The translations under genes were made by a program, and so were the position numbers. Below, piece after piece: positions 1-5,994 of a DNA stretch of 7,204 nucleotides. The DNA comes from Candidatus Cloacimonadota bacterium (GTDB lineage: Bacteria > Cloacimonadota > Cloacimonadia > Cloacimonadales > TCS61), in contig DAOUUD010000084.1 in NCBI GenBank assembly GCA_030668345.1, positions 1 through 7,204 of the forward strand. The letters are read 5' to 3'. Under the pieces are notes generated by a model that was not told the DNA's origin, did no database searches, and saw only the letters and a program-made list of their open reading frames with translations. Each line of letters opens with the position of its first letter. Position 1 is the first letter of the stretch.

Positions 1-121
1 GACATAACATGAGGGTCAACCGGACAGCAAAATATGCAAGAGGATCAATTATTCCTGAGAAGAATATCTGCATTGTAGTCGGGCCTAAACCATAATGTTT
101 GTTAAAGATGTACTTATTCAT
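1..121 (-). CDS. Unrecognised protein, N-terminal fragment (runs off the left edge)
   Basis: An open frame of 40 codons reads leftward from an ATG at 121-119 to the window edge with no stop. An in-frame TAG lies two codons upstream, so this is the first possible ATG; a second Met is residue 17. The visible protein begins MNKYIFNKHYGLGPTTMQ and becomes hydrophobic around residues 19-40, with a GIIDPLAYFAV stretch that could be the start of a membrane segment. I do not recognise the family. No good Shine-Dalgarno sequence precedes the ATG; only a purine run, AGAAG, sits immediately before it. That lowers confidence. The gene would be divergent from the membrane PAS sensor, leaving a 65-base shared upstream region. 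The frame could be chance, but its residue composition looks protein-like. Confidence 0.5.
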   Translation of the reverse strand, partial: MNKYIFNKHYGLGPTTMQIFFSGIIDPLAYFAVRLTLMLC

Positions 122-186
122 CTTCTATTTATTAAGTTAAATATGATTAATCTGTAGGTGCTGGTTGTATGAAATAAGGAGGAGAA

Positions 187-1551
187 ATGTATAAATTTAA
201 AGTTAAAGATAATATTTATAAAATTTCTATCTCGATTATTTTTGGATTGCTTGGATTCTTCGTTAATTTTCATACAATAATTTTTCCGTTTGGAGAATAC
301 ACCGCGGCAATTTTACTGGGTTTATTATTTCCCATGCTGATAACCTTGAACTGGGGTTGGAAATACGGATTACTATCTGCCCTGGCTGGTGGCTGTCAGA
401 CCGTGTGGTGGCTATGGGGACCAAGTAATGGTTATGCGATTTTCCTGGTAGCACCGCCATTTACACTTTGGATTCTCTGGCATGGAATATGTGCAAACTT
501 ACGAAAGAAACAAAAAGTTCATAAATGGTGGCTGAGTATGTACATCGTGGAAATTCCCTTCCGCCTTCTCAGTTCTATAAATTTATTAACCATAAGTAGA
601 TGGGCAATTACATTAAATCCACCACCCTGGAATTGGTGTTCAAATGCTCCCAATACAATTCCCATGGATTTTTCAATTTTTGTGGCAATAAAGCAAGCGG
701 CTGTGGGTTTTATTGTTTTACTTTTAGCTGATGTGTTGCTTAATCTTAAGAACATTAGAAGATTTTTCAAATTGAAAGAAGAACCCGTTCAATCGAACAC
801 AAACTATATTATCAGTGCTTCGCTCCTGCTTGGTGTTTTATTCTGGGTTTTTGATAGTTTTTTTAGCTCTCTCTCATTTTATACTGATAAATCATTCATT
901 GATCTACTTGCTTTGAATATTCCTTCTTATACTCTTTATGTAAGAATTGCGTTTATTATTGCTTGTCTTATTGGTGGTGTATTGGCAGCAGGTCTTTTAC
1001 GAAAGCAATTAGAAAATAAGATCGCTCTGCAAGAAAGTGAGAATAAATATAAAACACTCTATGATTCTTCCAGAGATGCAATTATGATCTTAACAAAGGA
1101 GCAGGGATATATCAGTGGAAATACTGCTGCTGTGAAAATGTTTAACTGCAAAGATGAACAAGAGCTTATTTCTAAAAACCCCATAGATCTATCTCCGGAA
1201 TATCAACCTGATGGAATCTTATCTAAAAGAAAAGCTAAACAAATGATGCAAATTGCATTGGAAAAAGACTCTCATTTCTTTGATTGGAAACATAAGCGAA
1301 TAGATGGGAAAGAATTTTTCACTAATGTATTGTTAACTAAAATTGAATTGCAAGGTAAAGAGTTGTTACAAGCAACAGTTCGTAACATCACCGAGCGCTG
1401 GGAAGCTGAAGAAAAACTCAAAAAGAGAAATCAGCAATTAGAAGCCTTTAATAAAATTGCTGTAGACAGAGAATTGAGAATGATTGAATTGAAAAAAAAA
1501 ATAAATGAACTTCTAAAGAAATCAGGTGAAAAACCTCAATATACTGTTTGA
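187..1551 (+). CDS. Membrane-bound PAS sensor protein without kinase domain
   Basis: This 454-residue protein is probably a cytoplasmic-membrane sensor. About eight hydrophobic segments are visible, at roughly residues 13-33, 38-55, 60-77, 83-100, 115-135, 166-187, 207-227 and 250-271. The first six form a tryptophan-rich block (12 Trp within residues 56-150) with a PPPWNWC loop near 145-151. The last two bracket a short loop, and their pattern (FYTDKSF, then IPSYTLYVR) resembles a two-helix module I recall from PAS sensor kinases. A PAS domain follows at about 284-404, ending in the usual DIT-like exit (NITER), then a charged coiled coil at 408-447. No histidine kinase, GGDEF, EAL or other output domain follows, so signalling must pass through a partner protein. 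The start is well supported: AAGGAGG at 176-182 precedes the ATG by four bases. The ligand is unknown. The hybrid kinase gene 177 bases downstream on the same strand is the obvious candidate partner, by inference only. Confidence 0.85.
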   Translation: MYKFKVKDNIYKISISIIFGLLGFFVNFHTIIFPFGEYTAAILLGLLFPMLITLNWGWKYGLLSALAGGCQTVWWLWGPSNGYAIFLVAPPFTLWILWHGICANLRKKQKVHKWWLSMYIVEIPFRLLSSINLLTISRWAITLNPPPWNWCSNAPNTIPMDFSIFVAIKQAAVGFIVLLLADVLLNLKNIRRFFKLKEEPVQSNTNYIISASLLLGVLFWVFDSFFSSLSFYTDKSFIDLLALNIPSYTLYVRIAFIIACLIGGVLAAGLLRKQLENKIALQESENKYKTLYDSSRDAIMILTKEQGYISGNTAAVKMFNCKDEQELISKNPIDLSPEYQPDGILSKRKAKQMMQIALEKDSHFFDWKHKRIDGKEFFTNVLLTKIELQGKELLQATVRNITERWEAEEKLKKRNQQLEAFNKIAVDRELRMIELKKKINELLKKSGEKPQYTV

Positions 1552-1728
1552 GAAAGATTTATGAAGTTTAGGTTGCTGGTTCTCCGATAATGATCGGAGT
1601 AAATTGAACCATAAGGTTAAAAAAAGCAAAAAGTAAAAACATATGGTTCAGGTAACATACCTGAACTAGCGAGGTTTTCTCGACTCGTCGTAAACTTGCG
1701 AGTCGAAAGTAAAATTTATGAGGCAAAA
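1552..1728 (+). promoter_or_regulatory. Hairpin-rich leader upstream of the hybrid kinase gene
   Basis: This spacer holds a chain of perfect inverted repeats. CTCCGAT (1582-1588) pairs with ATCGGAG (1593-1599) across a 4-base loop. GTTCAGGTA (1646-1654) pairs with TACCTGAAC (1658-1666) across an ACA loop. TCGACTCG (1680-1687) pairs with CGAGTCGA (1699-1706) across 11 bases. Alternatives compete with these. TGAACCATA (1605-1613) is perfectly complementary to TATGGTTCA (1642-1650), which would break the ACA hairpin. CGAG (1670-1673) can pair with CTCG (1679-1682), which would break the last one. None is followed by a clean U-tract, so these are not ordinary terminators. They could be a structured mRNA leader, an mRNA processing or stability region between two co-transcribed genes, or palindromic intergenic repeats. 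I do not recognise a known riboswitch. Confidence 0.5.
1720..1723 (+). promoter_or_regulatory. Ribosome binding site that fixes the kinase start
   Basis: GAGG lies five bases before the ATG at 1729. The frame is open upstream to a TTG at 1696, but that codon sits inside the loop of the 1680-1706 hairpin and has no Shine-Dalgarno sequence. The ATG at 1729 also begins the protein exactly where receiver domains normally begin (MKKPLKILMVEDN). Confidence 0.7.
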
Positions 1729-3645
1729 ATGAAAAAACCACTGAAGATCTTAATGGTGGAAGATAACCTTTTCGACGCCGAACTTATTCGGCTTGAACTA
1801 AGGAAAATCAACAAAGACTTTGAATCCAGAATAGTTCAAGATGAAAAGAATTTTCTCAACGAACTTGAAACTTTTCAACCGGATCTGATCTTATCAGGTT
1901 ATACCATGCCCCAATTCACAGGATTGGACGCTCTGGATATTGCAAAAAAGAAATGTCCCGAAATTCCATTCATCATTGTAACCGGCACTTTAAATGATGA
2001 AATTGCAGTTAAATGTATACGCTGGGGAGCCTGGGATTATGTTCTGAAAGACCGACTTGTACACCTGGGACATGCAGTAAAAAATGCCATTAAACTCAAA
2101 GCAGAGAATGAAAAAAAGAAACTGGCAGAAGATGCACTGCGGGAGAGTGAGAAACGTTTTAAAGATATTTCTTTCTCAATGGCAGATTGGATTTGGGAAG
2201 TTGATGAGAAAGGCGTATATACATATTGTTCAGATAAAGTCCAAAACGTGCTCGGTTATTCTGTGGATGAAATTATTGGAAAAACGCCATTTGATTTTAT
2301 GGATCATGAAGAAGCTGAGAAGATTAAGAATATTTTTAAACAGATTTTAGAACAAAAGAAACCAATTAAAGATTTAGAGAACTGGAATATTAACAAGGAT
2401 GATAGAAAAATATGCCTTCTTACAAACGGTATTCCCATCTTAGATGAAAATGGAAATATCACCGGATATAGAGGAGTAGATAAAGATATCACCGAGCGTA
2501 AGAAAGCAGAGGATATCCAAAAAACATTATTTAATATTTCCAATGCTCTGAATACAACGGATAATATGCCAGACCTTTACAGCAAGATAAGAGAATTTCT
2601 GGGAGATGTAATTGATACAACCAATTTCTATGTTGCTTTATACGATGAAAAAACTGATATGATCTCTCTTCCTTTTGATGTTGATGAAAAGGATGAATTT
2701 GAAACGTTTCCTGCTGGTAAGACTCTTACAAAATATGTAATTAAAACCGGCAAACCATTGTTTGCTTCAATGCAATTTCAAAATGAATTAGTAAAACAAG
2801 GTAAAATTGAAATTATTGGAACTCGTTCGGAAATATGGCTGGGTGCTCCACTTAAAATCGAAAACAAGGTAATTGGAGTTATCGCAGTTCAAAGCTATGA
2901 TGATCCCAATCTTTATACAGAAAAGGATATAGAAATTCTAACATTTGTTTCAGAAGAAATTGCTCTTGCCTTTAAACATAAACAGGCGGATGAACAAATA
3001 AAAAGAGACCTGGAAGAAAAAGGAATCCTACTCCAGGAAATTCATCATCGCGTAAAGAATAATATGCAGATAATTTCCAGCCTGCTCAAATTGCAATCGG
3101 CACACATCAAAGATAAAAGAACTTTGGAGCTTTTCCAAAACAGTAGGGATCGTGTAAAAACAATGTCGCTCATCCACGATGCTTTGTATCGTTCCAAAGA
3201 CCTGGCTCATATTGATTTTGCAGATTATGTAAGAAAATTGGCTACACAGATATTTATTTCTTATGGAGCTAATTCCAATTTTATTAAATTAAAGATCGAT
3301 ATTAAAGATGTTTTGTTGGATATTAGTACAGCAATCCCCTGCGGTCTTATTATTAATGAGCTGGTCAGCAATTCCCTCAAATACGCCTTTCCCGAAGGAA
3401 AAGGAGAGATCGGCATAAGTTTTACCTATAACAACAAGGTTAATACATTATGTGTGAAAGATAATGGAATTGGTATATCAGGAAAAATTAATCTGGAAAA
3501 TTCTTCGACATTGGGATTGCTGCTGGTAAATTCATTAACCAAACAACTCGATGGTACACTCAAATTGGAAAAAGTAAAAGGAACCTCATTTAAAATTGCA
3601 TTTAAGAAAACGGAACTTAAAACCTACGGGAAAGTAGAATCATAG
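1729..3645 (+). CDS. Soluble hybrid histidine kinase: pseudo-receiver, PAS, GAF, HisKA_2, HATPase
   Basis: This 638-residue cytoplasmic protein has no membrane segment. Domains in order are a receiver (about 4-122), PAS (138-258, exit DKDITERKKAE), GAF (about 262-420), a HisKA_2/HWE-like dimerisation and phosphotransfer region (about 424-515) and a HATPase (about 530-626). The phosphorylation site is in EIHHRVKNNMQ, with the expected phospho-His at 440. ATP-binding landmarks are the N box INELVSN (N543, N548), the G1 box DNGIGI (578-583), a G2-like STLGLLLV and GTSFKI (618-623). The receiver keeps the acidic pair E11-D12, T85 and K107 (VLKDRL). Where the phospho-acceptor Asp is expected (ILSDY in relatives) it has ILSGY, with Gly57 encoded by GGT. 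It should therefore not take phosphate and may act as a docking or signal-sensing module. The target of His440 is unknown; the receiver-HD-GYP protein encoded at 4515-5873 is a candidate. Confidence 0.92.
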   Translation: MKKPLKILMVEDNLFDAELIRLELRKINKDFESRIVQDEKNFLNELETFQPDLILSGYTMPQFTGLDALDIAKKKCPEIPFIIVTGTLNDEIAVKCIRWGAWDYVLKDRLVHLGHAVKNAIKLKAENEKKKLAEDALRESEKRFKDISFSMADWIWEVDEKGVYTYCSDKVQNVLGYSVDEIIGKTPFDFMDHEEAEKIKNIFKQILEQKKPIKDLENWNINKDDRKICLLTNGIPILDENGNITGYRGVDKDITERKKAEDIQKTLFNISNALNTTDNMPDLYSKIREFLGDVIDTTNFYVALYDEKTDMISLPFDVDEKDEFETFPAGKTLTKYVIKTGKPLFASMQFQNELVKQGKIEIIGTRSEIWLGAPLKIENKVIGVIAVQSYDDPNLYTEKDIEILTFVSEEIALAFKHKQADEQIKRDLEEKGILLQEIHHRVKNNMQIISSLLKLQSAHIKDKRTLELFQNSRDRVKTMSLIHDALYRSKDLAHIDFADYVRKLATQIFISYGANSNFIKLKIDIKDVLLDISTAIPCGLIINELVSNSLKYAFPEGKGEIGISFTYNNKVNTLCVKDNGIGISGKINLENSSTLGLLLVNSLTKQLDGTLKLEKVKGTSFKIAFKKTELKTYGKVES

Positions 3646-3950
3646 GGTTGGTGCTAAGCCACTATTTCACTTTACAATGTCTATATTAGCAAAGCTCAGC
3701 TTTGCGTTCAAGTGCGTTCCCAAATACAATTTGGGAACGAGGGTATAATTGGAAAAACTCACCCTGACCCTCTCTTTAGAAGAGAGGGAATTAAAAGGAA
3801 AAATTCTTCTTGCTTTTCTTATGTTCCTTCTCTCCTGAGAGAAGGACAGCAGGTTGAGTTGAGAGAAGGTGTCCGGTAGCTTCCGGGTGGATAAGAGCAT
3901 AAAAAAAAAGCTCGATTTTCATCGAGCTTTTTAAGATGTACTAATACGGT
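3646..3950. repeat. Intergenic cluster of palindromic stem-loops
   Basis: No credible gene lies in this 305-base stretch. It holds four compact perfect stem-loops. GCAAAGC (3689-3695) pairs with GCTTTGC (3699-3705) around TCA. An 11-base-pair stem, CGTTCCCAAAT (3715-3725) with ATTTGGGAACG (3729-3739), has an ACA loop. CCCTCTCTT (3768-3776) pairs with AAGAGAGGG (3780-3788) around TAG. TCCTTCTCT (3825-3833) pairs with AGAGAAGGA (3838-3846). TGAGAGAAGG occurs twice (3836-3845 and 3860-3869), so the fourth left arm has two possible partners. The look is that of dispersed REP-like intergenic repeats found in many environmental bacterial genomes; membership in a repeat family is inference. A terminator hairpin closes the stretch at 3901-3932. 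Confidence 0.6.
3901..3932. terminator. Bidirectional intrinsic terminator between the kinase and cold-shock genes
   Basis: GCTCGAT (3910-3916) and ATCGAGC (3921-3927) form a perfect 7-base-pair stem with a TTTC loop. It is flanked by an A-tract (3901-3909) and a T-tract (3928-3932), which extend the stem and supply a U-run on either strand. It lies 18 bases past the stop codon of the minus-strand cold-shock gene and also ends transcription arriving from the plus-strand kinase. This is the expected arrangement for convergent genes. Confidence 0.88.
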
Positions 3951-4151
3951 TTATACTAGAGAAACTTGAACGGCTCTTTTGCCCTTTTCGGTTTCTTCAA
4001 TTTCAAACTGTACTTTTGCACCTTCGGGAAGTGATTTAAATCCTTCACCCAAAATACTTGAATGATGAACAAAATAATCATTTCCATCGGTTGCGGATAT
4101 AAATCCAAAACCTTTTTGTTCATTAAACCACTTAACGGTACCTTCTAACAT
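3951..4151 (-). CDS. csp: Cold-shock protein, CspA family
   Basis: This is a 66-residue single cold-shock domain, the normal size for the family, which binds single-stranded RNA and DNA as an RNA chaperone. It begins MLEGTVKWFNEQKGFGFI. The RNP1 motif KGFGFI is at 13-18 and the RNP2-like motif DYFVHHS at 25-31; the aromatic surface (W8, F15, F17, F27) is present. The usual RNP2 is DVFVHFS, so Tyr26 and His30 are mild variations. The C-terminal half (GAKVQFEIEETEKGKRAVQV) matches the family. The frame stays open upstream to 4205, but AGGAG at 4163-4159, seven bases before the ATG at 4151, together with the family's usual N-terminus, fixes the start. The gene is monocistronic, with its own terminator at 3901-3932. 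The leader is probably long, as is common for csp genes, but I could not fix a promoter. Confidence 0.96.
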   Translation of the reverse strand: MLEGTVKWFNEQKGFGFISATDGNDYFVHHSSILGEGFKSLPEGAKVQFEIEETEKGKRAVQVSLV

Positions 4152-4158
4152 ACTTTTG

Positions 4159-4163
4159 CTCCT
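4159..4163 (-). promoter_or_regulatory. Ribosome binding site of the cold-shock gene
   Basis: On the minus strand the sequence is AGGAG, then seven bases, then ATG. It rules out the 18-residue N-terminal extension that the open frame would otherwise allow. Confidence 0.8.
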
Positions 4164-4449
4164 AGTTTTTTTTGGGATAAATCCCATGCGAATGAGTCTA
4201 AACACTACTATGATTATTCCCTATAATAAACGGGTAGAACTATAGAAGAACTTTACACTTAATCACTTGGGGACAAAACACTTTCAGCTTAATATTTGTC
4301 AATTTTTTTAATTTAATCAAACAAATTCATTGCATCCTTAATAAAAAATTAATACTAAATAGATAATTTTTCACATTGTTTTTAAACAGAAAATGGGAGG
4401 TTATTTTTGCTTCATTATGTTTTTTTACTCACTTAAATAACGAAATATC

Positions 4450-4477
4450 TTGCAAAGTTTGGAATGAAAAATATTTT
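4450..4477 (+). promoter_or_regulatory. Candidate sigma-70-type promoter of the HD-GYP regulator
   Basis: TTGCAA (4450-4455, four of six consensus positions) and TATTTT (4472-4477, four of six) are separated by 16 bases. Transcription would start near 4484, leaving a leader of about 30 bases before the ATG. In DNA this AT-rich such matches occur easily by chance. Confidence 0.35.
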
Positions 4478-4485
4478 ATTCCAAA
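4458..4485. promoter_or_regulatory. 28-base palindrome, possible operator
   Basis: TTTGGAAT (4458-4465) and ATTCCAAA (4478-4485) are perfect inverted copies. The inner bases continue the pairing (GAAA with TTTT, one G-T wobble) down to an AATA loop, giving up to 12 pairs. The palindrome covers the spacer and -10 of the candidate promoter and ends 30 bases before the start codon. That position suits a repressor operator. As RNA it could form a 5' hairpin, but it has no following U-run and is not a typical terminator. Confidence 0.5.
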
Positions 4486-4514
4486 ATTATTCTATTTGGT
4501 AGCAGGGGTTTTGA

Positions 4515-5873
4515 ATGAAAGCAAAATCTATTCTGATAGTGGAAGATGAAAGGATTATTGCAGTAGATATCAAAAGCACTTTAACCGCTTTCAATTATGA
4601 TATCTGTGGTGTTGTAGCATCTGGTGAAAAAGCTATCGAAATTGCCCGGAAAAAGAATCCCGATCTAATTTTAATGGATATTGTTCTGGATGGAGAAATG
4701 GATGGTGTGGAAGCTGCAGAAATAATCTATAATGAACTTTTGACACCCATAATTTTTTTAACAGCTTATTCAAATGAAAAAATTCTAAAAAAAGCTGTTC
4801 TTTCTTCACCTTACGGTTATCTTATAAAGCCATTTGAAGATCGAGAACTGCGAGCTACCATTGAAATGGCTTTCTATAAATCCAAGATGGAAAATACCCT
4901 TAAGGAGACACGTAATTTCTTGTGGCGTGTTATCGATACAGTTCCAAATTATATTTTCGTAAAAGATAAAAATGGTAAATATGTGATGGCAAACAAAGCC
5001 CTGGCAGATATTTATAGTACTACTCCCAAAAAGATGATCGGAAGATCTGATAGAGATTTTGTACAAGATAATGAAACAGGTAAATTGGAAAGCGATAAAT
5101 TCGATGAAGATGATATAAAAGTGATTCGTACAAAACAGACGATATTTATTCCGGAAGAATCTTATACTATGAAAGATGGTAATATCAGATGGTTTCAAAC
5201 TACTAAAGTTCCTCTGGATTCACCCGGTAAACCTGATGTAATACTGGGAGTTGCCACCGATATTACAGAACTAAAACATAGTTTTGAAAAACTGCAGAAA
5301 CTTTTAGAAGATACTGTGAACGGACTTATTTCAGCTGTGGAAATGCGAGATCCTTACACGGCTGGTCATCAGAAAAGAGTTTCCAGCCTGGCTTGTGCAA
5401 TTGCAGAAGAAATGGGATTATCCAAAAATCAAATCGATGGTATACGAATTGCTGCTCATGTACACGATATTGGTAAGATTCATGTCCCTTCGGAAATATT
5501 AAGCAAACCCGGTCGGTTAACAGAAGCTGAATTTAACTTGATAAAAACACATCCCCAGGCAGGCTACGATATCCTGAAAGGTATTGATTTTCCCTGGCCT
5601 ATAGCCGATATTGTGTTACAACACCAGGAAAGAATAAACGGCAAGGGTTATCCTAACCAACTAAAAGGCAAAGAGATCATTTTGGAAGCACGGATTATTA
5701 GCATAGCGGATGTAATGGAAGCTATAGCCTCCCACAGACCGTACAGACCAGCACTGGGAGTGAATTATGCTCTGGATGAAATTTTCAAAAACAAAGGTAT
5801 TTTATTTGATGAGATAGTAGTTGATGCCTGTTTGATTTTGTTTAATGAAAAGAATTTTAAATTCGAATATTAA
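4515..5873 (+). CDS. Response regulator with PAS and HD-GYP domains (probable cyclic-di-GMP phosphodiesterase)
   Basis: This 452-residue cytoplasmic protein has a receiver (about 4-120), a PAS domain (about 130-253, exit ATDITELK) and an HD-GYP domain (about 263-445). The receiver is intact: E10-D11, phospho-acceptor D55 (LILMDI), T83 and K105 (IKPF). HD-GYP domains hydrolyse cyclic di-GMP at a two- or three-metal centre. Visible ligands are H285 (YTAGH), H317-D318 with K321 (HVHDIGK), H346 (KTHPQAG), H370 and D399 (SIADV). The signature normally written HHExxDGxGYP is HQERINGKGYP at 370-380, so the second His is Gln371 and the Asp is Asn375. GYP itself is intact, and the tail SHRPYRPALG matches a common HD-GYP subfamily. 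Activity is likely but the metal site may differ. An in-frame TGA directly precedes the ATG, so the start is certain; AGGGG at 4504-4508 is a fair ribosome binding site. Confidence 0.93.
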   Translation: MKAKSILIVEDERIIAVDIKSTLTAFNYDICGVVASGEKAIEIARKKNPDLILMDIVLDGEMDGVEAAEIIYNELLTPIIFLTAYSNEKILKKAVLSSPYGYLIKPFEDRELRATIEMAFYKSKMENTLKETRNFLWRVIDTVPNYIFVKDKNGKYVMANKALADIYSTTPKKMIGRSDRDFVQDNETGKLESDKFDEDDIKVIRTKQTIFIPEESYTMKDGNIRWFQTTKVPLDSPGKPDVILGVATDITELKHSFEKLQKLLEDTVNGLISAVEMRDPYTAGHQKRVSSLACAIAEEMGLSKNQIDGIRIAAHVHDIGKIHVPSEILSKPGRLTEAEFNLIKTHPQAGYDILKGIDFPWPIADIVLQHQERINGKGYPNQLKGKEIILEARIISIADVMEAIASHRPYRPALGVNYALDEIFKNKGILFDEIVVDACLILFNEKNFKFEY

Positions 5874-5984
5874 GTTGTAAAATTAATGAAATATATAACA
5901 ATAATACTTAAAGAAACTATATAAGTATAAAAACTTGACATATAAACCTTATGTTGAATGCATATCACCAAAAATAAATTATCT

Positions 5985-5990
5985 GGGAGG
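5985..5990 (+). promoter_or_regulatory. Ribosome binding site fixing the gcvH start
   Basis: GGGAGG lies four bases before the ATG at 5995 and seven before an in-frame GTG at 5998. Either would make a normal GcvH N-terminus. The frame is open to a TTG at 5935, but the 20 extra residues encoded there do not look like GcvH. Confidence 0.75.
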
Positions 5991-5994
5991 AAAA

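Larger units (their letters stand above)
4164..4514. other. AT-rich divergent intergenic region between csp and the HD-GYP regulator
   Basis: I see no gene here. It must carry the promoters of both flanking genes. Toward csp, a TATTAT (4228-4223 on the minus strand) is a possible -10 box but has no good -35. A perfect TTGACA (4302-4297, minus) is followed 16 bases later only by a weak TGTTTT; it would give a leader of more than 100 bases. Toward the HD-GYP gene, TTGCAA and TATTTT form a plausible promoter overlapped by a palindrome, listed separately. The middle (about 4290-4440) is mostly A/T runs with short, weak AT-only inverted repeats. Confidence 0.5.

Noticed and set aside
1561..1590. 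Nine-codon frame MKFRLLVLR with good start context, a possible leader peptide
   Set aside because: It overlaps the CTCCGAT hairpin and has no clear Shine-Dalgarno sequence and no run of regulatory codons. A frame this short is expected by chance.
1696..1728. TTG start extending the kinase by 11 residues
   Set aside because: The TTG lies in a hairpin loop without a ribosome binding site, while GAGG precedes the ATG at 1729, where receiver homology begins.
3667..3900. 77-codon minus-strand open frame in the kinase-csp spacer
   Set aside because: It reads straight through the palindromic repeats and the protein (for example VPKLYLGTHLNAKLSF) is simply translated hairpin sequence. It has no ribosome binding site and no resemblance to a domain.
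4806..5198. 130-codon minus-strand open frame inside the HD-GYP regulator gene
   Set aside because: It is a shadow of the plus-strand gene, whose domains are unambiguous over the same bases.
5905..5927. TACTTA/TAAGTA inverted repeat after the HD-GYP gene as a terminator
   Set aside because: The stem is six or seven A/T-dominated pairs with an 11-base loop and no U-tract, too weak to call.
5935..5965. TTGACA at 5935-5940 as the -35 box of a gcvH promoter
   Set aside because: The -35 match is perfect, but no hexamer 16-19 bases downstream resembles TATAAT; the best (TATCAC) is 22 bases away. The promoter may exist but is not supported.
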